Source: Aptenodytes patagonicus
Taxonomy: Eukaryota > Chordata > Aves > Sphenisciformes > Spheniscidae
Direction: 5' to 3'
Length of the DNA: 64,000 nucleotides
Assembly (NCBI RefSeq): GCF_965638725.1
Contig: NC_134963.1
Location: forward strand, 7,695,501-7,759,500
A program made the position numbers and the translations under genes. The notes under the pieces were generated by a model that saw nothing but the letters and a program-made list of their open reading frames with translations, was not told where the DNA came from and ran no database searches. Of the stretch, positions 10,201 through 45,962 are shown piece after piece (position 1 is the first letter of the stretch; the number at the start of each line of letters is the position of its first letter).

Positions 10201-13200
10201 CTGAGCCGGGCAGGCGCCGGAGCAGCCGGACATTTGGGCCCAAAGCCTTGCGTTGCAGGAAATCTTGTTGGAAAAAATCAACTCGGGGTGCAGCAGCTGG
10301 TGTGAGGCACAAGGCGTGTATCGTGCTACAACAGGGCATTATCCCGATCCCTGTGGTTGTTTCAGTTAACCGCTGCCATGGGTGCAAACAATCTAAGGAG
10401 AAAACTATGCGAAAGGGCATGCGAAGGGAGGGGAAGGTGCCTGGCTTGATGCTGGCTGTCTGCATAGATTAGACTCTCTGCTCCTTGCTCAGCAGCCCTG
10501 AGGAAAACACCCTCCGATCATCTGTGCAAGGTGCTGGTGGAGGGCTAGCATTCCTCTCCCAAGCCACCGAGCCATTCCATCCCTGCGGCCGTGACAAGGC
10601 CGTTGGAGGTTGGCTGAGTGATCGGCAAGTTCTCGGCAAGCACCGTGATCTTTGCACTGACACACTCTTGCCATGGACCTGAAGAAACAAATTTGCCCTT
10701 ACTGAGAAAGAAAGAGTTGGTGAAAAGCTGCTGTTGGTGCCTGGTTCGGTTTTGGAATGATACATGGGGAGCCTAAAATCAGCTAATCAGGGAAATGCTG
10801 CCAAAAGCTCTAGTGCTGCGTACGAATCAACTGTATTGTCCGTGCCTGAAGCATTTTGCCACTGTTCAGCCTCCTGAGGCTCCCGGTGTCCCTGCGCAGC
10901 CCCAGCCAGGCTTCCAGGTCTTGCAGTGACCTACTGAGACAGGAACCGCTTCCAATTCACATGCTGTTTGCTGAGATGTGAATTCCTTTTATTAACTTGA
11001 GGCTGTGTCTTTTGTTTTGTACTTTTAGGCTAAAATATCTCCTTCATATTGGTGCAGTTTTGGAGCCCGCACAACTTGAGTCCCTTTTAAGTAAACAGCC
11101 TGCTAAGAAGCCATCAAACGACTAAAGCTCTTACCGATTTCGCCTAGGTCTGGCTCTAAGGTTTAACACTGCTTTGCTTTTTTCATTGCAGATTTTCATA
11201 AATAATGAATGGCATGATGCAGTCAGTAAGAAAACCTTCCCTTCTATCAATCCAGCAACAGGAGAAGTTATCTGCCAGGTTGCTGAGGGTGATAAGGTAA
11301 GCGTTCTCTTGACGAGATCAGTTTGTTTTCCGCGTGAGCAGGTACACAGGGATTGCAGAGGAAGACACTAACTCGTCTCTCACCTGGGCAGCTCCGCCGA
11401 GTGCCGGTTTGCAGTAGTGAGTGTCTGACCTCTACAGATACCACGTTCAGTGCTGCTTGTGTTCTTTCTTGACTACTGCTTTCAACAAAAACCCTCTGGC
11501 TTTGCCTCTTACCAGTGGCAAGCCGGGACTAGAAAGGGCATAGAGGAATAGATGTGGTGTGCAGCGGAACCTGAGTTGGGAGGTTGGGGAGCAGTCACAG
11601 GTGGAGGTTACTGGGGCAGGCAGGGATGAAGGCGGACACCTCTGCGGCCCTGTGGGTGCTGTGCTGGCGGTGTGACCCAGAGTCACGGTAGCAGAGGAGA
11701 CAAAAGGTCAGGATTCACCTGAACAGCCCCTTTCTGCTGTACACATGTAGTGGGAGACCGTCCCCAGCCCTAGGAGATTAAAAAAAGAAAAAGAGAGCGC
11801 GATGGTGGGGACGAGTCATGTAATCATCCCATGCCTTATGCAAGGCCCTCCTAGGAGTCTGTGGCAGAGCTGAGGTGGTGTTTCCCAGCAATTTTGGGTT
11901 CTTCCTACAGTCTGGAAACTTGTCTGTATTCCCCAAGGGAGGGGTGAGTGAGGGAAATCCTTTGTTGTTTGCTTGTCCATGGTAGACTGGCTTGTCCTGG
12001 CGGGACCATTACAGCAAGCCAGAACAGAGAACCAACGAGAAACAAGTTAATGCCCTGACAGGGCAAAATGATGGGTTAGAGACATTTGATCAAGGAAAAA
12101 ACTCCTTTAGTCTGTGCTGGCGAAACCAAATCCTGAAAGAGTGTCAAAAGCACACTTCTAGAGCTTGTTCCATGCCTTGTTCTAGGATGCAGATATTAAC
12201 CCAGCAGATGACATTGTGGAAATAACTTGACAATATTTGCACTCCGCATAGCTGAAATAACAGAATGTAAGCGCAGGCGGAGGTGGTGGCTCCGCAGCTG
12301 TTGCACCCATCTGTTTCACTGCCACTTCTGCTCCCTCTTCCCCGTGGTTGCAGACTGGGCGAGATCCAGCAGCAGCGTTTGTGCTGAGGCTGCGCTGCTG
12401 TGCAGCGCTGCCCGGGTCGATGCTTGTGGAGCAAGTGGCCCAGGGGCCGCAGCCCATGCGCTCCCCTGCCCTGGGATCGATGAGTGTCTTGCAGTGAGGC
12501 AGCTGTCAAGGCTGCAGGTTCTTGCCCTCAAAAAGGCTGGCGCTAGCAGCCACTTGTGCCGTCTGGCTGGAGGCTGTTTTCTCCTGGAGACCAGGGAGGG
12601 CTCCAGCTGTGTTTTGAGAGGGAGGCTGGGAGCCGAGTGGGGCCGGTTACTCCTTTCTCACCCTCTTGCCTGGACTCCTCTGCAGGCAGATGTGGACAAG
12701 GCCGTTAAGGCAGCCAAGGCAGCTTTCCAGCTGGGCTCGCCTTGGAGGAGGATGGATGCTTCTCATCGGGGCAAGCTGCTGAATCGTCTTGCTGACCTGA
12801 TCGAGAGGGACCGGGCTTACCTGGCGGTGCGTATCGCACTCTGTGACTGAGCTCTCTGCTGTGATCCCTAATTTTGGGGAGAGGGAGGCAGAAACAGGTG
12901 GTTTGTGCCCATCAGGTGTGATGGGGTCTTTAGCCACAGCTAAAACTGTGAGAGACAGCTACAAAGGGTGGGGAAGTAGTTTTGGGAAGCTGAAAGCAAA
13001 CAGGCCAACGTGCAGAACAGATCCAAACTGCAAACCGAGAATTGAATCTAAATCTGCATGCGTGACTTTCCCCACCTCGCTCTTCAGGCAATCTCATTGT
13101 CTTTTGTAGGCGCTGGAGACTCTGGATAATGGCAAACCGTACTCCATCTCCTACCTGGTGGATTTGGACATGGTAGTCAAATGTCTCAGGTAGGCGTGGA

Positions 13201-16200
13201 GGCTGCAGTGACAGCGCCGTAACTCTTCATCCTCCATGCTTGTGCTCAGCTGGCCCGTGGTAGCTGAACCTCTGCTCGTGCAGAGACCAGATGCCTCTGA
13301 TTCAAGTGTTGTGGGTGTCAGGGCTCGATCTGACCTGTTGCTTTCATTCGGCCCGTAGCACGGTGTCAGACACCCTGTTTTCCTCTGGTTTTATTTTTTG
13401 TTAAGAATGAGGCTGTAATTCCTGTGACTTTCCAAAGGATTTTTGTTACATATATGTTCCTCTCTTGCTACGTACAAGAGTCTCACTAATGGCGGTGATC
13501 TGTGTTACAGCACAGGAACGACAGAACGTATGTTCTGCAAAGTGCTAGCAAACGCAGAGAGACGAATGTTTGTATTTACTGTCCATTCTTAAAATCACCT
13601 GTTTGGGAAATATTTGTATGTGTTTTATGAAGTGACTGAAGAAAGGAGGAAAGCAAATAGCTGGAGGAAGTCTCTCTTATTTTCTGGTGACAGGGGACTT
13701 GTTATTTTCCATCCAGTGACCAAAACTTTATTGTTGCTAGATACTTTGCAGGTTGGTCGGATAAATTCCATGGCAAAACCATCCCATTAGACGGAGATTT
13801 CTTCTGTTACACAAGACATGAGCCGGTGGGAGTTTGTGGACAGATAATCCCGGTAAGTAAAATGTATCAGTAGTTCCTGCAGCATTTCAGTAATTCAGTG
13901 TTAGCATGAAGAGTTGTCTGAAAACGCAAGTTACTATCTGTTGCTAACCACTGCTTCCTCCAGTGGTAAAGAAAGTTATGCTTGCGCCAGCTGGGAGGGC
14001 TGTTACTTTGCTCTGGCAATACAGAACTACTTGTTGATTTCATGGGCTCCGAGTAAGATTTACTTTGTATCTGCTGAAAAAGGAAAGAGAATTTAAACCC
14101 CTTTATAGGAGTTATCTGGCTCAGAACCGCAACTAAGTTTAAGCTACTACCTAGCGTTAAAAACAAAATTCTGTGTGATGAGGAAATAGAGAACTAGCAT
14201 GCAAAATTCAGCTTTATGTACGTGATCTTGTTTCTGTAACTGGTAGCAAGGTGGTTTGTGAACAACAAAGCCATATTTATACAATGATCCGTGGATAGTT
14301 TTACCTCTTTATAGGAGTAGCCAGATTCTGATTGTTGCATACTGTATTGGCAGGTTTTTCATATTTGCATTGAGCAAGAACTGAATGTAAATGTCCCACC
14401 GGTCTGTGCATACTGCTCTGTCATTACAAACAGGCTTTCTTTCAAAATACCTCAACAGCGTGTTTAATGGCTAAACTGGCAGCAAAGATTAATTCCAAAA
14501 AAAGTCGGGTTTTTGCAATGGTACTGAGAGACCTCACACTTCAGAGAACAGTTTTTGCTGGACAAGCAGAAGGCAGTGCTTGAAAAGGAGCCAAACGCTG
14601 AAGAGCAGCTAGGGAAGGATCAAAGAGTGCTTCCATAGGTGCTGCAGCTGATTTGAATGAAGCTCACTGGTTACTTACTGATTAATCGGAAGCTTTCAAG
14701 TTCAGACCAGCATATACCTCCTTGTTTTTCAGTGGAACTTCCCGCTGCTGATGCAAGCATGGAAACTGGGGCCTGCCCTGGCTACTGGGAATGTGGTTGT
14801 GATGAAAGTGGCGGAGCAAACCCCCCTGAGTGCTCTCTACGTAGCTAATCTGATCAAAGAGGTGAGCGAACAGGCTGGGTTTCCATCCGCTGCCGCGCTA
14901 TCGCTGCTGGAGTGCGGTGTGATACAGCCAAACTGGTGAGCTGCGGAGGGCATGTGACTGGAACAGAGAAGGGCTGTCTGATCCGAGGAAAGGCTGGGTT
15001 GTCTTGGGTATCTTAGCATTTGATTTAGCAAAAAAAAAAAAAACCCTTGTCCTTATAAATGCACATGCAGAGGACATAAATCTTGATTAGGGAGGGAGTC
15101 TTGGAGGTTCAATTAAATAACAAACTTCAGGGTGATTAGAAAGCTAACATATATAGCTCCACAAACTATGCTTAGGATGCGGCGTGGAGAGAGGGGTTGT
15201 CCTGGTTCTCGCGAACTGAACATCAAAACTAAGGACCTGGGAAATTAAAAGTGAAATAGAAAAGGCTCTGTTCTTCGTGGGAGGCCTACTGAAGAGTTAC
15301 TAACAGATGAGGGTAGGTGAAATCCTTGATTTGTGAAAGGAGTAACGTTGCTCTCTCCTGTTGTGAACCGGCAGGCTGGATTCCCACCAGGCGTGGTGAA
15401 CATCATCCCTGGCTATGGGCCCACTGCAGGGGCTGCCATCTCTTCCCACATGGACGTAGATAAAGTAGCCTTCACTGGCTCCACGGAGGTAAGGGAGTAC
15501 CTTAACCTTTAAGCCCTTGGGATATAGAGAATATCTCATTGCTGTAATACCTTTTCTGTATAAAATACTGGAGGTGCCTTGCCTTCTACACTTCTTTTTA
15601 AAAAATACAGCTGAATTCAGGGTGTGACATTTATTTTTACTTTACATAAGACTCTTTTTAGGTGTCTCCTTTAGAATACTTCCTATTGTTTCCCTTGAGC
15701 TGCTTCCTACTAGAGGTGAAACTCTGGGCAGACTTCAGTTGTTCCCTTAAAGCCCTGACAACGAAGGGATTATTATTAAACTGCTGACTGAGATCTAAAA
15801 CCAGCTGCCCTGCCAGGTGTTGCCATATGTAGGAGTTAATTCCTCATACCTGTTCTTCTCACGATGCAGGTTGGGCATCTGATCCAGAAGGCTGCAGCAG
15901 AGAGTAACCTAAAGAGGGTGACACTGGAGCTTGGAGGAAAGAGTCCAAATATAATCATGTCTGATGCAGACAGTAAGCACCTGCTAGTGTAATATTTGGT
16001 CTGTACCTTTTACGTCGGTTTTCTGCAAGCAGAGCTGGAGGGGAAAGGAAACCTCTCCCGTGTTGTATGAGTCTCCAGCTCTGACACCAACCTGGCAGTT
16101 CTCACCCAGTGAAGTCTCCGTGCCTCCTGCTGGAGCTGCCCTATTTGTGTATCAGCACTTCTTCACTCCCACTTCTTTCCCAGTGCTGTGAAGAAGTTCA

Positions 16201-19200
16201 GTTATCAACAAATGAGAATTGTTTCAGTATCTTCCTTCAGCCTTAGTTCCATTTTTGTTTTCATTTCTTTCTCTTTCTCTTAGTGCGTACCACTCCTTTC
16301 TACTCTTATGAAGTTCTGGTTCCCTCATCTCTTGCATATGGACTCATTGTTGGTCTTGATGAGCCAACATACATGCTTTTATATGGCAGTAAGGAAGGAA
16401 ATTCTTCTAGATCTGAAATAACTTGTCCTTAATACCTGATAATTTCAAATGAGAACTGTAATCTGCTGCAGATTAGATTTTTTTCTCTAGTATGAGGTGC
16501 TTTAATAGACCCTCATACCAATTAAATCTGCACGTAACTTCTGCCCTAGCAAAGCATGGAAAATGCCTGTCAACTGAAAGGACTTTGTATCGCTGATGCT
16601 CCAGTACTCTGCATGATAGTCGTTCAAAAGAAGTCACTTACTGACTCTGGTTGGTTTTGTTTGTTTATTTGTTTTCTCTCCTCTCCCCAATCTTAGTGGA
16701 CTGGGCTGTGGATCAAGCCCATTTTGCCCTCTTCTTCAACCAAGGGCAGTGCTGCTGTGCTGGATCCCGAACATATGTCCAGGAAGATATATATCATGAG
16801 TTTGTGGAGAGGAGTGTTGAGAAGGCCAAGTCCAGGGTGGTTGGAAACCCGTTTGACTTTAAAACTGAACAGGGGCCTCAGGTAAGAGCAGGAAATGTCC
16901 TGAACTGTTATCTCATGAAATAGTCCCAATCTTGAGTCATTGTGCATCAGTAGATTAGAATGAAAGGTATCCTTCGGTCTCTCGATTAATCTTTGAACTG
17001 TGCCCATTACCTCCTTGCTTGTGGAGGAGGGAGAAGTTAATTAACAGTTCTGATTATTCCAAACCCTCCACTTGATGCTGGCATTTAAAAATTATCATCT
17101 CCCTTTGAAGCTGGCTTGGCAGTCTGTTGAAATGAAGAATTGCTAGAGCACAGTCGCGTGCACAGCAGGTTGTAGTCAAATCTTTTTTTACCCCCAGTAA
17201 AGGTGAAGCTGATCTGTCTGTCCTCATGGCTTTTAGGTAGATGAAGAGCAGTTTAAGAAGATCCTCGGTTACATTAGTACTGGGAAGCGTGAAGGAGCCA
17301 AACTGCTGTGTGGTGGCAACCCCGCTGCAGACAGAGGCTATTTCATCCAGCCAACTGTCTTTGGTGATGTGCAGGACACCATGACGATTGCCAGAGAGGA
17401 GGTGAGACCTGCAGTGCCTTTCTGTCTGTCAGCTTCTCGCTTGTTTGTCATTTTGCCCTCTCTGATGCAAAAAACCACAGGTCTACAAGAACTGGACGTT
17501 CATGAACTGCGAAACTCGATGCTTCTTAGAAAGTTACCACATTAAACTTCCCTCCAGATTGTATCCTGGAACTTTGTAAAATGGGAAGCGATACTTTGAA
17601 TTTGATGTCCTGTGTGACTTCTAGCATACACACATAACTCCAGCATCAACCACAGCCTCCCCCGTGATCAATTTACACAGATTTTCACATGCTCTGTTTG
17701 GATTTTGCAGATATTTGGACCGGTCATGCAGATTCTGAAATTCAAAACCATTGAGGAAGTCATTGAGAGAGCAAATGACTCCAAGTACGGCCTAGCAGCA
17801 GCAGTCTTTACAAAGGACCTTGACAAAGCAAACTACGTGTCACAGGGCCTGCGAGCTGGAACAGTTTGGTGAGCCTTAACACTTCCTTCGCCCTAAACTG
17901 CTGGAAGCTTCCTTGTGTGCTGCTATTTCTCATTAAGCTTGCTCTTTGATAGCCTGTCTGTACTTTGGATCCAATTTTATGTGTACTTCACTGAATGTAA
18001 TGTCAGACCTTCAGTTGTAATGCTAACTGTTGGTAAAATTTAGTTATATTGAGCTTCCGTGCTCCCACTGTGAATTAATGAACGGGATGGGGGAAAAGAA
18101 ATGCAGTGCTACAGCTGGCAATGACAGCAACTGCTGCAGGGCTCTGAGAGCCAGTAGTGATTAGATCACCGAGCACGTCTGTGCGGTCTTGGCTGCTGCA
18201 GTGGATGTTCCTCTGTGTTCTGAGGCTGTGCTGAAGACGATGCCAAAGTCAGTACTTCAACACCAGTTTACTGTTCTAGCACAAGACATTTTGGAGATGC
18301 AGTATCTCACTATCTTTTTTTTTTTAATGGTACCGAGTGAACAAGTAGGTGCTTTTGGTGTCTGTTCTCTGAAGGAGGTGTGGGTGGCAACCCGGACGCT
18401 TGGTCCTGCGGTAATGAGAGACGTGAATCGATTTCATGATGTTCTGTTTCCTGGTTGATGAGGATAAGGTTCCAGGATTGATTAATTCTGTTGGCTGAGA
18501 GAACTGACAAGTACAGAAATCCTGCCTAGGAATTCAGCTGTCCCTCTGTTGTAAACAGCCGAGATGTCCATTTGCTGTGAAAGGGCTCTTCCATTAAGCA
18601 GTTCTGAAACTGCAGGTGCTTAACTCTTGGTTTCCTTTTCAGGATAAACTGCTACGACGTGTTTGGTGCACAAGCCCCGTTTGGCGGCTACAAAGCTTCT
18701 GGGAATGGGCGAGAGCTGGGAGAATATGGTCTGGAGGCATATGTAGAGGTGAAAAATGTGAGTATCCCTGTGTCCAAGGACTTCCCGACCCTCTGCCATA
18801 GCTCCAAATTGTATTTGTGCCTGTTAGTATAGGCTGGCCTGAGAGTTGCAATTCTTCTTTCTAACGCTTGAAACAAATTTGGAGCTGCACTTCTGAAGTA
18901 ACTGCAAACACAACTCCGTGTAACTGTATTTTAAACAGAAAGCTAGCCTTGCTTTATGCTGCTGAGGAAAACAAGGATATGTGACCTAATAGATTACCAA
19001 TTGCCCACACCACTTGGCACCGTTTAGCTGTTTCTCGCTGTGAAGAATGCAAGTGTATGGACTTCTCCGTGAGTTTATTTTGTGGAGAACAGAAAGAGCA
19101 TGTGCTGGGGGTGCATGCCTGCTGGGTAGAAGCCTCTGCAGGTACGAACTGGCAGATGAACACTGGGCACTCGTCACTCAAGAGGGGGAATCTGAGCAGT

Positions 19201-19795
19201 GACCACCAGTACTTAATGCCGCTCTTGTGAGTCGATACGCCCTTGGGTCCACATGCAAGACCAAAGTTCCTGGTGTTAGGCAATCCCATCACCGCAGTCT
19301 GAGTAATTTCCTGTAAGACAAGGCAGAAGGGCTGTCTGCTTGCAGCTGCGATGTCTAAAGGGTGACGGAGCTCTTGGGCAGAGGTGGTTAGCCCGTGGCC
19401 CCGGAGTTGCAATACGGCAAAGTGCATAACGATCGAGGGCCTCCAGTTTGTGACTGGCAGGGGGCTGTTTTGGTGCAGGAGCTCCAGGTGAGAACAAACA
19501 AGCGTGCCCGCTCCCACCTCTCAAAGAGCAGTGGCGTCTCTGGAGAGGTGCTGTGACCCAGCCTTCAAGCTTCCCCCTCTCTCTGAGCCTTCCAGATAGG
19601 TCTCCAGACCAAGGTGATCCCAGTTACTGCCCGCTGACTGGGATATACTGTGCTCTGGTTGTGATTCTCTTCTGCAGGATGCTTCTGCCTCTCGGCCTTC
19701 AAGCCAATATAACTGAACACTGTCTCCAGGAAAATAACTTGTGACTGTTCTTTTTTTTCTAGGTGACAATCAAAATTCCACAGAAAAACTCCTAA
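9835..19795 (+). CDS. ALDH2: Mitochondrial aldehyde dehydrogenase 2, complete, 13 exons
   Basis: Oxidises acetaldehyde and other aldehydes to acids with NAD+ in the mitochondrial matrix, as a homotetramer. Coding exons: 9835-9963, 11192-11296, 12686-12826, 13110-13189, 13741-13852, 14733-14861, 15375-15488, 15870-15972, 16697-16881, 17237-17401, 17711-17868, 18643-18757 and 19763-19795. They join in frame to 522 residues; the human protein has 517, and the extra five are in the leader. The first exon encodes an Arg/Ala-rich mitochondrial targeting peptide. Catalytic residues are present: Asn in WNFPL (exon 6), general-base Glu290 in TLELGGKSP, and the nucleophile as the middle Cys (324) of QCCCAG. 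The Glu equivalent to human mature Glu487, changed in the ALDH2*2 variant, is conserved (YVEVK). All introns are GT-AG. The protein ends QKNS. Neighbours match mammalian synteny. Confident call. Confidence 0.97.
9964..11191. other. ALDH2 intron 1
   Basis: The CpG island tails off in the first 250 bp. I see no gene or repeat in the rest. Confidence 0.6.
11297..12685. other. ALDH2 intron 2
   Basis: Unique-looking sequence. A 207-codon open frame here merely runs from the intron into exon 3. Nothing else is seen. Confidence 0.6.
13190..19762. other. ALDH2 introns 4-12
   Basis: Introns longer than 300 bp are 13190-13740, 13853-14732, 14862-15374, 15489-15869, 15973-16696, 16882-17236, 17402-17710, 17869-18642 and 18758-19762. 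All use GT donors and AG acceptors. Short A and T runs occur (for example near 15031 and 18317). No nested gene or mobile element was recognised. Confidence 0.6.
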
Positions 19796-20257
19796 AGGAC
19801 AGCAGCCTCTCCATGCCTTTGAAAACACCTATGCAGCTTCATGAGATACAAAGCAAGGAAACCTCTTCTTAACACATACGAAACTTAAGTGGAAAATACG
19901 TAACGCTGCGTTAAGAAATGTTTCTTTAGAAGGAGCTTTTGTTAAAAAATGTTACTTGGATTTATCTTTTTAAAATACCAAATACAGTCAACTGAGTACT
20001 AATGCGTTACATGGATGTACCCTTGTTGCATCTGTATCTGACGAATATGCTTTTTTTCAAGAAATCATTTAAACGCTTGTCTAGTCTGCCATAGGTTTTA
20101 TAATAATTCGTTGTTGGCTTACACAGCTAGCTCTATACCCCTTGTCCTATACACCTCACACATACGTCCCTCTTCTGTAAGCAAAGTGAACTGAGACTCG
20201 GTTGTGTAACCGAGCAGGAGAGCAACCTCCCAGCGTGAATCTGAGGTAAAAGTTTGT

Positions 20258-20297
20258 TCTCGGCTGCTCCCACCTGCTCTCGGCTGCTCCCACCTGC
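20258..20297. repeat. Tandem 20-bp duplication in the ALDH2 3' UTR
   Basis: The unit ctcggctgctcccacctgct occurs twice back to back, 20-60 bp before the likely polyadenylation signal. Confidence 0.85.
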
Positions 20298-20316
20298 TCT
20301 CATTGTATCTACTCAC

Positions 20317-20322
20317 AATAAA
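20317..20322 (+). terminator. Likely ALDH2 polyadenylation signal AATAAA
   Basis: An AATAAA lies about 520 bp after the ALDH2 stop and before the next CpG island. It is a canonical hexamer in the right place, but no transcript data are available. Confidence 0.55.
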
Positions 20323-20586
20323 CATTCTTATCTCAGTGAAGTTAACCCTTCCTTTGTTGGAGCAGTTTGTGTCAGTGAGCTAAGCAGAAGCTCAAGCGCA
20401 CACAAGTTTGTATTTTCTTCCACCCACCGATTACCCCCCGCCTCAAGCAATTTTTAAGGTTTTCGCTGACTTTCCGCACTGCCCGCTTTCCTCATACTGC
20501 CTTAACGTTAAAGAAAGTCCTACGTCTGGTAGCTGTCCCCAGCAAAGCACGCAGAAGAGCCGGCCGTACCAGAACAACAAAGTATC

Positions 20587-20600
20587 GGGGGGGGGGGGGG
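20587..20600. repeat. G14 run at the edge of the MAPKAPK5 promoter region
   Basis: Fourteen consecutive G followed by aggagggggg. It could form a G-quadruplex, and it is a place where sequence length is often unreliable. Confidence 0.8.
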
Positions 20601-21628
20601 AGGAGGGGGGTGATCTGTGCCTCGGTGAGCGCGCTGGAGCTGCGGTGGGAGACGCCTTTATCGTGCGGTCACTAGGGTAAGGCCTGCGCTGGAGGGCAGG
20701 TGTGCTGCGAGGGGCAGACGTTCCCTGTCACGAGTGGAGGGTACGAGACGACAGCTAAGAGCGACCGCCCGCGGCCTCGCCCGCCCCCTCAGCCGGCGAG
20801 GGGCGGCCGTTACCCCTCGGGACGGCGGGCGGCCGCTCGCGGCCTGAGATCTCGCGAGGCTTCGCGCCGCCCCGCCCCCTCTCGCGGCTCGCCTGGTGGG
20901 GGGCGGGGCGCAGCGTTTGCGCTCCGGCCCCGCCCCTCTGAGGGTCATTGCCCCCTGAGGGTCATTGCCCCTCCCCCGTCAGCTACGTCATTAGAAGGCA
21001 CCCGGCCACTCGAAGGCCCCGCGGGGGCCTTGATGGCGACGTCGCGCATTTAGGGGAGGCGGTGGCCGCCTGTAAACCGCGCCGCCGTCGTGGCGGAGGC
21101 TCCTAAAATTCCCCGGTGAGAGCGGAGAGGAGGCGAGGGGCGCGGGCCGGCCTCCCGTGCGGGGCGCGGCGGGGGCGGGAGCGCCGCGGCGGGGCGCGCC
21201 GCCCGGCGGGTGTGCCCGGCTCAGGGTGCCGGCAATGCCTGGCTCCCGGGCGGCGCGGGCGGCGGCGGCGCCTCGGCGGCGGCGTCTCCCGGGCTGAGCG
21301 GCGGCTCTGGGCCCGCCCGCGCCCTCCCCGCGGCGCTCCCCCGCCTCTGCGTGGGGTCCCTGCCCCCCCCTCCCCCCCCCCGGCCCGCCCGGCCGGGGAT
21401 GAGGCGGTGCGGCGGTGGCACAAAGGCTCCTCCGGGGCTGCCCGTCGCCTAGCGCGGCCCAGCGCCCCCGGGCCGGCCCCGCCGCCGCCCCCGGCCCCCC
21501 TCGCCGCCTCCCTCCCTTCTGCCTCGCCGGCCCTCGGCCCCCGCAGCCCCGCCGTCCCTCGCTGGGGACGGGCCGGCGGCTTCCGCCCCCTCCCCCCCGG
21601 CCCCAGCCGCCCGTATCCCCGCGGGAGG

Positions 21629-45299
<23,671 letters not shown>

Positions 45300-45375
45300 C
45301 TGGAGCTTCTTAATCTTATTTTTTTTACCATTTAAGATTTATTCTTTAACTGTAAAAAGTATTTTTATGTAAATT

Positions 45376-45381
45376 AATAAA
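45376..45381 (+). terminator. Proximal MAPKAPK5 polyadenylation signal AATAAA
   Basis: First canonical hexamer after the stop codon, in an AT-rich setting typical of a 3' end. Confidence 0.5.
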
Positions 45382-45860
45382 TCATAATTATTTCAGTAAA
45401 TTTCCATACTGCTTGAAAATGCTGTATAGTTGTAGATACAAAAAAATCATTGGTACTGTAATATTTTTTTAAAACTCAGTTCCTTGAGGTATATATTATC
45501 ACTTATGTACTGTTAATCATGAGTCCCCCAGATGGGGCAAATTATATTGTTAAAGACCATTCTTTTTCTTAATAACCAGTTGCAGAAGCTGCCTTCCATC
45601 TGCTATACATACAGCCAGCTGCAATGACTATGTATGTGAACGAGACAGCCACAGTTTCTCAACACCCTGCTCAGTAAGTACTTGAAGCAAGTGCTGTGAA
45701 ACACAAACTTCATAGCTACCCTTTTGCGCCTAAATTCTGAGTCTTTATGTAGAGGCAACTAAATAGCCGCCTGTTTCGCTAGATGACCCGAGAGCCACGC
45801 TTGGCCTTGCCAAGGGCACCTGAGTCCATGTGCTTGCTGTATTTTTCAGTTCTGATCAGT

Positions 45861-45962
45861 AGCCCTCTTTTTTAATTCTTCCGCATCTTCTTCAGACCTT
45901 CTTTAAAGCTTAGCCCTCTTTCTTTCTTCTTCCCCATCTTCCTCAGACCTTTTTTAAGGCTG
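45861..45962. repeat. Imperfect tandem duplication, ~51-bp unit
   Basis: Two adjacent copies (45861-45911 and 45912-45962) both start agccctctttt or agccctctttc and contain cttccNcatcttc and cagacctt. They differ by a few substitutions. Confidence 0.75.

Noticed and set aside
9598-10465. Long open frames on both strands around ALDH2 exon 1
   Set aside because: CpG-rich, stop-poor DNA and the pentamer repeat produce open frames in every phase. Only the exon 1 frame connects to ALDH2.
12227-12850. 207-codon frame ending in ALDH2 exon 3
   Set aside because: Only the last 47 codons are the real exon; the rest is intron read-through.
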